The notes: generated by a model from the letters alone, not told the origin. A DNA stretch of 64,000 bases from Chroogloeocystis siderophila 5.2 s.c.1 (GCF_001904655.1 NZ_MRCC01000006.1:124001-188000); one strand, 5' to 3'. Counted from the stretch's first letter, positions 28,801 through 37,673 are shown. Numbers and translations: made by a program.

Positions 28801-30040
28801 ACAAACCGCCAACTTCAGTTTCTTGAAACGTCAAACCTGTATCGAACGTGACTTCGCCAATAAAGTCAAGATCGACTACAAATTTTTTACTGACATCAGG
28901 AATAGCGATCGCCGGTATTAATCTCACATCAGCCGCAACCAAACGATGATCGGAACTTGGAAAACTCGCAAGATTCGGATCGAAGTCACCTACTAAACGA
29001 AATAACGGATCGTCACTTGTTTTCCAAAATACCGAAGCATCTGTAATTTCTAAGTTTTGTGAAGGTAAAACGTAATCTACCCGCAAGTTACCAGGTGTTG
29101 TATCCGCAAAATCAGCCGTATCGTAAGCAGGGTCACTGATATGATCGTCATTTGCACCACCTTGACGTATAGCCGCATCGACACCACCTTCACTGTTTGG
29201 TGTGATTCTCGTGTTGATTAAAGGATTACCCAGTAATTGCCAAATTGCATTATTTGTGCTGTCGCCATCAAACGGATCGGCGTTTTGATCGCCCATCACA
29301 ACAAAGCGTGAACCTGCGGTTAAACCGCCAAACTTCCCAGCGTCATCGTAAATATAGTTTCCTTTACCAGGTGTAAAGTAGTCCGACCAAAAGCGAATTT
29401 CATCGTGATTGCGTCTTCCGTTACGGTCTTCTTCGCCATCGAATACAGGAGGAGTAGGATGACTTGCTAAGACATGAATTGTCTCGCCGTTAACTTGAAT
29501 TGGTATATCCCAATGACTTTTAGAAGAAAGCCGAAAAACTTCGAGTTCTTCTGGCGAGTACCAATCGTCTGGTAACAAGGCGTTTGGCATATCCTTCCAA
29601 AGAAACTTTTGAAAGGTACGAATGTTTTCTTCATCAATAGGGTGTTTAGAGTAGAGTACCATGCCATATTGACCAGGGAAGAAACCAAACCCCAGTGCAT
29701 CATTAGGTCCGCCTATTGTGCCATCATTATCTAAATCAAATCCTGAGGAAACACCTGTATTAGAGGGTGCAACGTAATAGTAGGGGTATTCGATAGGATT
29801 CGCACCATTTTGACCGACTGCAAGATAATTTTGCTGGAAAAGTTGTGCAGCCTTAGCGTCTGGATCGTAGTCAAATTCGTTAATTAAGATGACATCTGGG
29901 TTAGTACGTTGAATAATTTCGGCAATGTTTCGGGCTTGAGTATTGGTTTTTGTGGAGAGATCGCTGATGAGTTGTCCTGCTTCGTTGCGATTGAGAGAAG
30001 CATTGAACGAGGCGAAGCGGATATCTTGAGGTGTTGTCAT
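25823..30040 (-). CDS. 1405-aa secreted fusion: endonuclease/exonuclease/phosphatase fold + two phytase-type domains + RTX repeats
   Basis: Domains in order: (1) endonuclease/exonuclease/phosphatase fold, residues ~1-375, with FNASLN, ILINEFD, LASHPTPP, VMGDQNADP and SSDHRLVAADV; (2) esterase-like phytase-type domain, ~389-728, with GGLSGIVYDP, SISDDRS, DPEGITL and NIEGVSFGP; (3) beta-propeller 3-phytase, ~740-1095, with DADDPAIYVHP, NNVDLLYGF, ASDRNNDTLAIF, QIEGMV, YVGQEKVGIWKF and DVEGLTIYYA; (4) two blocks of calcium-binding RTX nonapeptides, ~1116-1155 and ~1290-1335 (GGRGNDTLIGG). It lacks an N-terminal signal, as expected of RTX proteins exported by type I secretion. Likely role: extracellular release of phosphate from nucleic acids and phytate-like organic phosphate. 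A Pho-box-like site and a strong terminator frame it as a single-gene unit. Confidence 0.88.
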   Translation of the reverse strand: MTTPQDIRFASFNASLNRNEAGQLISDLSTKTNTQARNIAEIIQRTNPDVILINEFDYDPDAKAAQLFQQNYLAVGQNGANPIEYPYYYVAPSNTGVSSGFDLDNDGTIGGPNDALGFGFFPGQYGMVLYSKHPIDEENIRTFQKFLWKDMPNALLPDDWYSPEELEVFRLSSKSHWDIPIQVNGETIHVLASHPTPPVFDGEEDRNGRRNHDEIRFWSDYFTPGKGNYIYDDAGKFGGLTAGSRFVVMGDQNADPFDGDSTNNAIWQLLGNPLINTRITPNSEGGVDAAIRQGGANDDHISDPAYDTADFADTTPGNLRVDYVLPSQNLEITDASVFWKTSDDPLFRLVGDFDPNLASFPSSDHRLVAADVRLIPAIAIPDVSKKFVVDLDFIGEVTFDTGLTFQETEVGGLSGIVYDPAKNLFYSISDDRSSINPARFYTLEIDLTDGKLQPGDIKFQNVITLLNENGQLFAENSLDPEGITLTHQGTLFISSEGDTNQLIPPFVNQFSIRGKQFQALPVPSKYLPTRNQTSGIRNNLAFESLTITPNNKYLYTATENALIQDGSTADLENGSPSRILQYNLFTGKPQREFLYVTDPVAAESVPPGEFQTNGLVDLLAIDNNGTLLALERSFSTGVGNTIKLYEVQTQNALDIRSIPSVDGLEIAPVQKRLLLDFAELETPLDNIEGVSFGPQLPDGRQSLVVVSDNNFSDTQFTQFLAFAVDLDTTPGVVPIVETPPVVDSDAPVNSPPGDADDPAIYVHPVSALSLVIGSLKDGGLAVYDLEGKQLQTILPGEPGDVRYNNVDLLYGFKLGDRYVDLAIASDRNNDTLAIFQIDPTTRQLKDITAGNIPASIFGIDDGEKTAYGLATYTGVSGKSYVFVSQRESNQVAQLELIDNGFGKVTAKTVRNLTLPIPDSGEADAQIEGMVADRELGYLYVGQEKVGIWKFAAEVTGGDKAVLVDAVKPEGSRLTADVEGLTIYYAGDGKGYLLASSQGDNTFAVYSREGNNEYLGNFVIGEFLGIDGVQESDGADVVNVALGANFPKGMLVVQDGNNDPAVIVEDEGELENASSNFKFIPWENVANAFADALIIDPNSYNPRESSVKEITGTPANDKLVGTDQRDFINGLAGNDTITGALNNDLLTGGGDRDFFIINQGDGIDTITDFQGVGTGNQPIATAEVDTIQFLGAELTARNMLLTQQNDDLLIHFESDDSTQVILQNFDLENLENLKIGNLLFYSQSEIQDSFDVFDANAQRDRIFNPNSVTFLNDLDNCVKGYNYSHDVINGQGGNDRIFGLSGDDLLRGGRGNDTLIGGLGEDTLIGDSGSDVFVLNDAGFDIIRDFNLNHGDRIGLTHNLTFEQVTISQGTDSNVNNTILSFSGQEIALLVNVTASSLSQNNFIFV

Positions 30041-30247
30041 AGGTGTTGTAGAGTTTATGAACCACTTTGGATGCAGCGGAAAATTTATAGAGTTGTGGTG
30101 TTGGCGATCGCGTTTTCAATAACTGAACTATGTACGCGATAGTAAAAACTTCACGTGTTATTTTGAGATGTCTGCTTTGTTAGGAATACATAGCTTTTGG
30201 CTTTGTAAAAATTTAGTATTTTGTTTGACTTTTAAACTCGCACAAAA

Positions 30248-30277
30248 AAGTTAAGAAGATGGTATCTTTAGATTAAA
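30248..30277 (-). promoter_or_regulatory. Pho-box-like direct repeats
   Basis: On the minus strand TTTAATCT (30270-30277) and CTTAACTT (30248-30255) both match the cyanobacterial Pho-box half site YTTAAYYW. They lie exactly 22 bp apart, i.e. two 11-bp periods, with a degenerate middle unit. The site is ~210 bp before the start codon of the phosphoesterase. Binding of PhoB/SphR is inferred. Confidence 0.45.
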
Positions 30278-30367
30278 ATGCGTATAGCTTTATAAATCTC
30301 AATCCTGCGTGATTACAAGCACAGATAAAACTTTTAAATTGAGTGCGCGTAGGCACACTTAGTTTTT

Positions 30368-30395
30368 ATAGCCCCGACTTCAGTTAAAGGGCATC
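30368..30395 (+). repeat. 28-bp dispersed repeat, copy 1
   Basis: Begins ATAGCCCCGACTTCAGT and matches 63474-63501 in 24 of 28 positions, in the same orientation. The hairpin-prone core (CCGACT..) resembles right-end remnants of IS200/IS605-type elements; this origin is an inference. Confidence 0.5.
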
Positions 30396-30411
30396 CTATA
30401 TATTTTTTTCA

Positions 30412-30436
30412 ATAAAAAAGCCATAAAGATATGGCT
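30412..30436 (-). terminator. Rho-independent terminator of the UbiB-family gene
   Basis: AGCCATA (30419-30425) pairs with TATGGCT (30430-30436) over a 4-nt loop; on the minus strand a TTTTTATT tract follows. It lies ~30 bp after the stop at 30465. Confidence 0.75.
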
Positions 30437-30464
30437 GAAAAAATAAATTTATTGAAATGAATTA

Positions 30465-32111
30465 TTATCGCAAACGTCCTGAACGGATAGTACTAAAAAC
30501 TAGCCATAGTCCTAACAAACTTGCTGTAGCAAATAAAATCGTACTCAACCACGATAACTCACTTGTTTGAGCATTATTAGAAATGAGTGCTGCACCGATA
30601 ATTAAAGAACCGACCAAAACACTAAATGAAAGCCGGCTTGCGGCGTCATCCATTGTGCGACGCAAGTTATCCAAGCCACGTACGGATAAGTTCCATTGCA
30701 GTGTTTCTGAAGTGACTCTATCTAAAAGTAACTCGATTTGGCGGGGTGATTGTAGCGAAAGACTTTTGAGATCGAGCGCAGTTCTTAAGAGTGATTGTAG
30801 CGGATTTGCACCAAGTAACTGACGGCGGAACAAATCAGTAATGAGTGGCTTAATTTCATCTAAAAGATTAATTTCAGGATTAACTAATCGCGCAACTCCT
30901 TCTAGATTTGCTAGAGTTTTTGCGTATAAACCTAGATTACTTGGTAAATGAATTTTGTTGTTACGTGCTACTTGCAATACTTCATAAAATACTTGGCTGA
31001 AATTAATCTGTGATAAGCTCAGATTGTAATACTTTCGCAGCATTCGGTCGTAGTCATTTTCCAGTCGTGATAAGATTACTGGCTGTGCCGAATCAGCAAG
31101 TTGTAGCGTTAATTGGGCGCATCTTTGAGCATCTAAATCAACAATCGCGAGTAACATTTCAGTTAAAATTTGCTGCGATCGCGGGTCTAAGCGTCCTACC
31201 ATGCCACAGTCGAGTAGCGCCACGCGACCATCGCGAAGGTAGAATAAGTTACCTGGATGCGGGTCAGCATGAAAGAAGCCATCGATGTAAACTTGCTGGA
31301 AGAAAGCGCGAAACAATAAACTTGTGACAGCGGCACGTTTCGCCTGAGGATCTTGACCGTTTTGTTCGCTACCAAAATCGGCGGCCAGAATTGGAACGCC
31401 ATCTAGCCACTCCATAACGAGTAACTTGGCTGTTGTCAAGTCCCAGTAAATTTCCGCTACGACTAACTGTGAAGAATCAAACCAGCGGCTATTTGTTAAA
31501 TTGCGGCGTAATTGGTCAGTAAAACTCGCTTCTCGGATAAAGTCTAACTCCGCCTCTAATGCTTTGGTAAATTCTTCAGCTAGCGAATCAATATCGTACA
31601 TTTGCCCGAACTCGGTTCTTGCTACCAAGTCGGCGACACCCCGAATCAGCGAAATATCTTGCGCAACGATCGCATCAATTCCTGGGCGTTGTACTTTAAT
31701 CGCTACTTCGCGTCCATCAATAAGTATTGCTTTATGCGTTTGCGCAATCGAACCTGCGGCAACAGGACGCGGATCAATCGTGCTAAAAGTAGATTCAAGC
31801 GACTGCGGAAGTTGCTGGCGAATCACAACTTCAATGTCTGTCCAGTTGACAGGTGGTACTTCATCTTGCAGCGTTGACAATTCCTCAATATAAGCTGCTG
31901 GAAGCAAATCAGGGCGAGTACTTAGCAATTGCCCAAACTTGACATAAACAGGTCCCAAATCGACTAGGATGTTGCGTAGAACAGCAGGTGTAGGTAATTG
32001 GGGTTCGTCAGTTTTTCCCCCAGTTAACAGCCGCCGCATATAGTCCCAGCCATTACGCAGGAAAACTTCCAGAATTTCTCTTTGCCGAGATGTCGTTTGA
32101 GTTAGAAACAC
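30465..32111 (-). CDS. AarF/ABC1/UbiB-family atypical kinase
   Basis: A 548-aa protein of the UbiB/ABC1K family, which supports quinone (plastoquinone, tocopherol) metabolism in phototrophs. The signature KxGQ motif is seen as VKFGQLLSTRPDLLP. The Ala-rich nucleotide loop AAGSIAQTHKA replaces a Gly-rich loop, then VAIKVQRPG (Lys), FHADPHPGN (catalytic loop) and VALLDCGMVG (metal Asp). Two C-terminal hydrophobic helices (LVGSLIIGAALIS and ILFATASLLGLWLVFS) anchor it to a membrane. Which quinone is served is unknown. Confidence 0.9.
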   Translation of the reverse strand: MFLTQTTSRQREILEVFLRNGWDYMRRLLTGGKTDEPQLPTPAVLRNILVDLGPVYVKFGQLLSTRPDLLPAAYIEELSTLQDEVPPVNWTDIEVVIRQQLPQSLESTFSTIDPRPVAAGSIAQTHKAILIDGREVAIKVQRPGIDAIVAQDISLIRGVADLVARTEFGQMYDIDSLAEEFTKALEAELDFIREASFTDQLRRNLTNSRWFDSSQLVVAEIYWDLTTAKLLVMEWLDGVPILAADFGSEQNGQDPQAKRAAVTSLLFRAFFQQVYIDGFFHADPHPGNLFYLRDGRVALLDCGMVGRLDPRSQQILTEMLLAIVDLDAQRCAQLTLQLADSAQPVILSRLENDYDRMLRKYYNLSLSQINFSQVFYEVLQVARNNKIHLPSNLGLYAKTLANLEGVARLVNPEINLLDEIKPLITDLFRRQLLGANPLQSLLRTALDLKSLSLQSPRQIELLLDRVTSETLQWNLSVRGLDNLRRTMDDAASRLSFSVLVGSLIIGAALISNNAQTSELSWLSTILFATASLLGLWLVFSTIRSGRLR

Positions 32112-32325
32112 AGCTATTTTTTGGGATCAGGGGTTAGAGATACATAGCAGGAGTCAGGGCTAAAAGCTAGAAGCTCTGATGATTCTGAGCTTCCATCATG
32201 TCCTAAACATCCCTTTAATTGCTATAGTATGTTGAAAGCAGCATGGGTATCTTACCCGCAACAGACAACAGTTAAGTTGTAACGTATCAAAGGGCTAAAA
32301 TTCCTCTGCCATGAGTTTTACAGTT

Positions 32326-33384
32326 TCACAATAGGTCAGTAAATTTAGGGTTATCCTGCAAAAGTTTGAGGACTTGTTTAATTTCTTGCGTGCGATCTTT
32401 GCGGGCGATCAGCGTCACATTGTGATCGCGTACCACGACAACATCTTCTAATCCAATAGTGACAATCACATCATCATCGCTTGTAGAATACAGCAACGTA
32501 TCTTTAGTATCTAACCCGATGTGATTTGCCAGTTCGACATTCGTCGCATCTTTTTTAAGCAAGCGATCAATTGCGTTCCAATCTCCCAAATCATCCCAAC
32601 CAAAATCGACTGGTAAGACATACGCGATTTGGGTTTTTTCCATCAAAGCGTAATCAATACTAATTTTTGGCAAATTTGCGTAAGCTGCTACTCCCTGAGT
32701 TTCCAAAACTTGCATCATTTCTGGCGCATGAGTACGGAGTTCATCTAAGACAACTCCAGCGCGAAATACAAACATACCGCTATTCCAGCTAAACCGATTT
32801 GTCACCAAAAACGATTCAGCGGTTTCACGATCTGGTTTTTCCGTAAAGCGATTAACGCGATACACAGGTAAGCCACCAAACGAACCTGCCAAGTCTCCTT
32901 GTTCGATGTAGCCGTAACCTGTGGCGGGATAAGTTGGTTTGACGCCTAAAGTGGCGATCGCATTTTCACTCGCTGCTACCAGTGTTGCCGCACAAAGTGT
33001 TTTTTGAAAGCTAACTTGGTTATCAATCCAAGGATCGGCAGGAAAGAAGCCAACAATCGCGTCTTCGCCGTAGCGTTTGGCAACTTCTAGCGTACTCCAC
33101 GCCACTGCTGGGGCGGTATCACGTCCTTCGGGTTCGGCTAATAAGTTTTGCGCGCGTAAATCTGGTAATTGTTCTTGTACGCCCTGCCCTAGTTGAGTTG
33201 AAGTCACAACCCAAAGATTCTCCCAACTTCCTGCTAACGGCAAAAGCCGGTCAGCCGTTGCTTGTAATAAGCTTTTACCGCTTCCATCCAAGCTTAAAAA
33301 TTGTTTGGGGCGCTGTTTGCGACTCAAAGGCCAAAACCGCTCTCCTTTACCCCCAGCTAAAATAACCGGTATCAGTGTGTTCAT
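32326..33384 (-). CDS. mannose-1-phosphate guanylyltransferase
   Basis: A 352-aa nucleotidyltransferase making GDP-mannose for exopolysaccharide, glycan and compatible-solute synthesis. The pyrophosphorylase signature ILAGGKGERFWPLSR with KQFL follows the start. The FTEKPD motif and SWNSGMFVFRA (family WNxGxF) are present, as is DFGWDDLGDW. This is the short form without the C-terminal isomerase domain of ManC type II enzymes. It stands alone, divergent from the efflux operon. Confidence 0.9.
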   Translation of the reverse strand: MNTLIPVILAGGKGERFWPLSRKQRPKQFLSLDGSGKSLLQATADRLLPLAGSWENLWVVTSTQLGQGVQEQLPDLRAQNLLAEPEGRDTAPAVAWSTLEVAKRYGEDAIVGFFPADPWIDNQVSFQKTLCAATLVAASENAIATLGVKPTYPATGYGYIEQGDLAGSFGGLPVYRVNRFTEKPDRETAESFLVTNRFSWNSGMFVFRAGVVLDELRTHAPEMMQVLETQGVAAYANLPKISIDYALMEKTQIAYVLPVDFGWDDLGDWNAIDRLLKKDATNVELANHIGLDTKDTLLYSTSDDDVIVTIGLEDVVVVRDHNVTLIARKDRTQEIKQVLKLLQDNPKFTDLL

Positions 33385-33732
33385 ATTCTGTAACCGTCAA
33401 TTTGCATATCTTAAGAAAGTTTACCCACAACGCTGGCGATCGCAAGGATTTTCATGACACAAAGCGAGCGGTGAGTAGATAGTGGCTAGTGGGAAAGTGG
33501 GAGAGATTTAATGATTGTTATTCTTTACTACCCGCCTACCCGCTCTCACTCTCGATAGCTACCACAATCGGTTGGTAGGGAAACACTACTTGAGAAACCT
33601 TCTAGAGTTAACAGTCGGTCGCTAAGATCAAGAAAGATGAAGTTTGTTAACAGTGCGATTGCGCTCCGCGCAGCGCAACAACTTAACGGCAATTTTCTTC
33701 TGATAACTTGGCAACATATCCTGCCCACTTTT
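33385..33732 (+). other. divergent promoter region with a GC-rich repeat-like patch
   Basis: About 350 bp. The frame of the next gene is open from 33637, but this part contains GCGCTCCGCGCAGCGCAA, a hairpin-prone patch typical of dispersed repeats, so it is probably untranslated leader. Confidence 0.4.
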
Positions 33733-35196
33733 ATGACCACTTACATGGAAATTCCCTTAATTGGCAAACTGAAGCATCCACGTCGCTGGCTGATCGGGCT
33801 AGTAGCAGCTGGTGTTGTGGTCAGTGGTGGTACTTATGCGGTTGTAAGTCGAACAACACCCAGAATTAACGTTGCGGAACTGACAGTACCTGTAGAATCG
33901 CAAAACGTGACGTTACGCATTACGGCAAGTGGTAAAGTCGTACCGTTTCAAAGCGTAAACCTTAGCCCTAAAACCTCTGGACGATTAACCGCATTGAGTG
34001 TCGAGCAAGGCGATACAGTTCAACAAGGGCAAATCATTGCGCGGATGGATAATGCTGAACTGCAAGCCCAACTCGCACAAGCACGGGCTAACTTAGCTCA
34101 ATCTCAAGCTCAACTCGACCAAGCCTTAGCAGGAAGCCGCCCTGAGGAAATCGCGCAAGCTCGCGCACGACTTGCACAAGCTGAAGCTCAACTCAACCAG
34201 GCGCGTACCGGAAATCGTCCTGAAGAAATCGCACAAGCCCAAGCACAAGTAGATGCTGCCCAAGCGCGAGTCAGTTTGACAAGTAGCCGCGTGCAACGAA
34301 ATCGTACACTATATCAAGAAGGTGCAATTTCGCAAGATCGGCTTGATGAAGTTATTGCAGACGATCGCAGCGCGCAAGCAGCATTGCAAGAAGCCCAACG
34401 ACGCTTAGCTCAACTGCAAAGCGGTAGCCGATCTGAAGAAATCACTCAACGCCAAGCCGCAGTCAATGAAGCTCGTGCAGCCTTGAGACAAGCGCAAAGT
34501 GGCTCGCGCCCTGAAGAAATAGCCCAACGTCGCGCTGCTGTTGCTGCTGCGGCCAGTCAAGTTCAAGCAATCGAAGTACAATTAGAAGATACAATTATCC
34601 GCGCTCCTTTCGATGGAATCGTGACGCAGAAATATGCAACCGAAGGTGCGTTTGTCACACCAACAACCTCAGCTTCGAGTACAGCATCAGCCACTTCGAC
34701 ATCAATTGTCGCGATCGCCCGTGGTTTAGAAATCTTGGCACAAGTTCCCGAAGTAGACGTCGGACAAATTAAGCAAGGACAAGCGGTAGAAATTGTTGCT
34801 GATGCTTATCCCGACCAAGTATTCAAAGGTCGCGTCCGCTTGATTGCCCCAGAAGCTGTTGTCGAGCAAAACGTTACTTCTTTCCAAGTGCGTATTGCCT
34901 TAGAAACTGGCACGCAAGAACTGCGCTCAGGAATGAATGTCGATGTGACTTTTCTTGGGGAACAAGTACCGAATGCCTTAATGGTTCCTACCGTGGCAAT
35001 TGTAACCGAACAGGGTGAAACGGGTGTCCTTGTGCCTGGAAACAATAATCAACCGATCTTTCGTCCAGTAACAATTGGACCTAGCTTGCAAGACCGCACG
35101 CAAATTTTATCTGGATTGAACGAAGGCGATCGCGTGTTTGTCGATCTTCCGGAAAGGCAACGACCAAGACAGAACGAATCAGGAGTGGGTGAGTAG
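33733..35196 (+). CDS. HlyD/MacA-family efflux periplasmic adaptor
   Basis: Membrane-fusion protein (about 487 aa from ATG 33733, MTTYMEIPLIG; another ATG at 33637 is less likely). One N-terminal membrane anchor (WLIGLVAAGVVVSGGTYAVV) is followed by a biotinyl-lipoyl half (SPKTSGRLTALSVEQGDTVQQGQIIARMD). A long coiled-coil hairpin comes next, with repeated GSRPEEIAQ/GNRPEEIAQ units, then the second lipoyl half (DTIIRAPFDGIVTQ) and beta-barrel domains. It links the MacB-type transporter to an outer-membrane channel. Substrate unknown; DevB of heterocyst glycolipid export is a relative. Confidence 0.88.
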   Translation: MTTYMEIPLIGKLKHPRRWLIGLVAAGVVVSGGTYAVVSRTTPRINVAELTVPVESQNVTLRITASGKVVPFQSVNLSPKTSGRLTALSVEQGDTVQQGQIIARMDNAELQAQLAQARANLAQSQAQLDQALAGSRPEEIAQARARLAQAEAQLNQARTGNRPEEIAQAQAQVDAAQARVSLTSSRVQRNRTLYQEGAISQDRLDEVIADDRSAQAALQEAQRRLAQLQSGSRSEEITQRQAAVNEARAALRQAQSGSRPEEIAQRRAAVAAAASQVQAIEVQLEDTIIRAPFDGIVTQKYATEGAFVTPTTSASSTASATSTSIVAIARGLEILAQVPEVDVGQIKQGQAVEIVADAYPDQVFKGRVRLIAPEAVVEQNVTSFQVRIALETGTQELRSGMNVDVTFLGEQVPNALMVPTVAIVTEQGETGVLVPGNNNQPIFRPVTIGPSLQDRTQILSGLNEGDRVFVDLPERQRPRQNESGVGE

Positions 35197-35261
35197 TTGC
35201 ACTATAGCTAAGAAGATGAGTTACTACCCATTACCAATTACTTATTACCAATTTACCAATA

Positions 35262-36479
35262 ATGGACATACTTGAAAGCGTTAAAATGGCATCAAAAACG
35301 TTGCTAGCGAATAAGCTACGCAGCACGCTGACGATGTTAGGTATCATCATCGGTAATGCGTCAGTGATTGCAATGGTGGGTATCGGTGAAGGCGCGCAGC
35401 GTTTCGTTTCTGGACAGTTTGAATCGTTAGGAACCAACGTACTATTTATCGTCCCAGGCAACCGTGACGCGCAACGGACGACGGTTGATTTACCAAAAAC
35501 GTTAGTTCTAGAAGACGCAGAAGCGATCGCTACTCAAGTCCCGACAGTCGGCGCAGTTGCCCCACAATTACACTCGCGCGAACTTGTCACCTACCGCAAC
35601 CGTAATACGTATAGCTTGATCGTCGGTACAAACCCCGATTTTTCTGTAGTCCGTAGTTTTGATGCGCAGCGCGGTAGATTTATCACCGACCTTGATGTCA
35701 AGCGCAATAACCAAGTCGTTACGCTGGGCGTCGATTTAGCCGAACGTCTCTTTGGCAATCAAGATCCTGTTGGTCAGCAGGTGCGAATTCGTAATATCAG
35801 CTTCTTAGTTGTCGGTGTGATGGAAGAAAAAGGCTCGGTTTTAGGAACAAACTATGACGACAGCGCCTATATTCCTGTGACGACAATGGCAAGCCGGATT
35901 ATCGGCGAAAATTCTCCCTATGGTGTGAACTTGACGTTTATTTCCGTATCCGCCCAAAGCGAGGCCAGCGTTGATGCAGCACAGTTTCAAATTACCAACT
36001 TGTTACGATTGCGACACAATATCACCCGCGAGGATGATTTTAGCGTTCAAAGCCAAAAAGACGTCTTAGAAATTGCAGGTACAGTCACAAGCGCTTTGAC
36101 GCTCATGCTAGCCGCGATTGCAGGAATTTCCTTGTTAGTCGGCGGTATTGGCGTCATGAATATTATGCTCGTATCCGTTACCGAAAGAACGCAAGAAATC
36201 GGATTGCGTAAAGCGATCGGTGCGACGCAGGATGATATCTTAATTCAATTTTTGATTGAAGCGGTGATTCTTTCTGCTGCTGGTGGTGTACTCGGTACAG
36301 TGTTAGGAGTTGGTGGAGTTTTATTGATTGGAGTTTTCACTCCGTTTCAAGCAGGCGTTTCACCCGTGGCGATCGCGCTTGCGGTTGGCGTTTCTGGTGG
36401 AATTGGCATTATTTTTGGTGTTGTTCCTGCGCGTCGCGCTGCCCAACTCGATCCAATTGTTGCTTTGAGAAGTGCTTAA
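35262..36479 (+). CDS. MacB/DevC-type ABC transporter permease
   Basis: A 405-aa permease with the FtsX-like architecture. There is one N-terminal helix, a large periplasmic MacB domain (residues ~50-235) and three C-terminal helices with the conserved ERTQEIGLRKAIGAT motif between helices 2 and 3. It starts MDILESVKMASKTLLANKLRSTLTMLGIIIG, typical for the family. It lacks its own ATPase domain, which is supplied by the gene at 37674. Second gene of the operon, 65 bp after the adaptor. Confidence 0.88.
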   Translation: MDILESVKMASKTLLANKLRSTLTMLGIIIGNASVIAMVGIGEGAQRFVSGQFESLGTNVLFIVPGNRDAQRTTVDLPKTLVLEDAEAIATQVPTVGAVAPQLHSRELVTYRNRNTYSLIVGTNPDFSVVRSFDAQRGRFITDLDVKRNNQVVTLGVDLAERLFGNQDPVGQQVRIRNISFLVVGVMEEKGSVLGTNYDDSAYIPVTTMASRIIGENSPYGVNLTFISVSAQSEASVDAAQFQITNLLRLRHNITREDDFSVQSQKDVLEIAGTVTSALTLMLAAIAGISLLVGGIGVMNIMLVSVTERTQEIGLRKAIGATQDDILIQFLIEAVILSAAGGVLGTVLGVGGVLLIGVFTPFQAGVSPVAIALAVGVSGGIGIIFGVVPARRAAQLDPIVALRSA

Positions 36480-36533
36480 CTCTACAATTCTAAACTTTGG
36501 ATAAGAAGCTAATTCGTAAAGTATTATCAACTG

Positions 36534-37583
36534 ATGGCAAAAAACGACTTCTTGCGCGATGTTTGGTACTACGCCTTACCTGGAGGCTCACTCAAACGCG
36601 GAGCTATGGTAGCAAAAACTTTGCTTGGTGAGCCAATCGTTTTCGCACGCAGCCGTGAAGGTAAAGTGTTTGCGCTCCGCAACATCTGTCCCCATCGCGC
36701 AGTGCCACTAAGCTATGGACGATTCGACGGACAAGAAATCGAATGCTGCTATCATGGCTGGCGTTTTGACCAAACTGGACGCTGTAAAGAAATTCCCGCA
36801 TTAATCGAAGGCGATTCCCTCGATCTCAAGCGCTTTCAAGTCAAGCAGTATCCCGTACGCGAAGTGCAAGGCAACATTTGGATTTACATGGCATCGAACG
36901 AGCGCAAGGCACTGCCAGCAACAGATATGGAAGTTCCCGTAGTGCCTTTTTTTGGTGACAAATCGTATCAATTAGTTGTCACATTGCACTTTCCATGTTA
37001 TTTAGATCATGCAATTATTGGTTTAATGGACCCCGCACATATATCATTTGTTCATCGTTCTTGGTGGTGGAAATCAGGGCGATCGCTGTTTGAAGAAGTC
37101 AAAGCCTTTGACCCCTCACCGTATGGCTTTACGATGCGGCGGCACAAAATTCCTAACGTCGCACTGGGTTATCGACTCATTGGCGGTGGCGCACCAGAAA
37201 CTGAGATTTCGTTTCGTCTCCCTGGCGTCCGCATAGAACATGTCAGCACCGAACACCATAATGTCTGTAACCTCACCGCTGTCACTCCCCTATCAGAAAC
37301 CGAAACCGAAGTCACAACGCTTGTCTACTGGACAACACGCTGGATTACTGCAATCAAACCGCTAATTAAACCTTTTGTCCGAGCATTCCTCGACCAAGAC
37401 CGTCAAGTCGTCATTAAACAGCAAGAAGGCTTGAAATACGATCCGACATTACTCCTCATTCGCGATGCTGACACACAAGCACGTTGGTACTATCAGCTGA
37501 AAGCCGAATTTACCCGCGCTGCCGCCGAAGGTCGCCCGTTTAACAACCCAGTAAAAACCCAAATTTTACGTTGGCGATCTTGA
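36534..37583 (+). CDS. Rieske non-heme iron oxygenase
   Basis: A 349-aa ring-hydroxylating-type oxygenase alpha subunit. The Rieske [2Fe-2S] ligands are CPH at ~residues 47-49 (NICPHRA) and CCYHGW. The mononuclear iron site is seen in LMDPAHISFVH (two His with a downstream Asp expected). No obvious plastid-type CxxC tail or membrane helix. It lies inside the efflux operon, 54 bp after the permease and 90 bp before the ATPase. An inference is that it modifies the molecule the transporter moves. Substrate unknown; a partner reductase is not encoded nearby. Confidence 0.82.
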   Translation: MAKNDFLRDVWYYALPGGSLKRGAMVAKTLLGEPIVFARSREGKVFALRNICPHRAVPLSYGRFDGQEIECCYHGWRFDQTGRCKEIPALIEGDSLDLKRFQVKQYPVREVQGNIWIYMASNERKALPATDMEVPVVPFFGDKSYQLVVTLHFPCYLDHAIIGLMDPAHISFVHRSWWWKSGRSLFEEVKAFDPSPYGFTMRRHKIPNVALGYRLIGGGAPETEISFRLPGVRIEHVSTEHHNVCNLTAVTPLSETETEVTTLVYWTTRWITAIKPLIKPFVRAFLDQDRQVVIKQQEGLKYDPTLLLIRDADTQARWYYQLKAEFTRAAAEGRPFNNPVKTQILRWRS

Positions 37584-37673
37584 TATAAAAGGTCGGGAGT
37601 CAGAGTTATCTCTACGTAAACTCTTCCTGAAATCTTAGTCACTTTATGACCTTTATTAAGGACAACTACCTGC

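Larger units (their letters stand above)
30041..30464 (-). other. promoter region of the phosphoesterase gene with a repeat and a terminator
   Basis: 424 bp holding the Pho-box-like site (30248-30277), the 28-bp repeat copy (30368-30395) and the ubiB-family gene terminator (30412-30436). No coding sequence recognised. Confidence 0.5.

Noticed and set aside
33637-33732. N-terminal extension of the HlyD-type adaptor (MKFVNSAIALRAAQQ...)
   Set aside because: It is encoded over a GC-rich hairpin patch of repeat type and precedes the family start; treated as leader.
34080-34560. Repeated GSRPEEIAQ/GNRPEEIAQ blocks considered as a DNA tandem repeat
   Set aside because: They are periodic coiled-coil repeats of the membrane-fusion protein, diverged at DNA level, and normal for the family.
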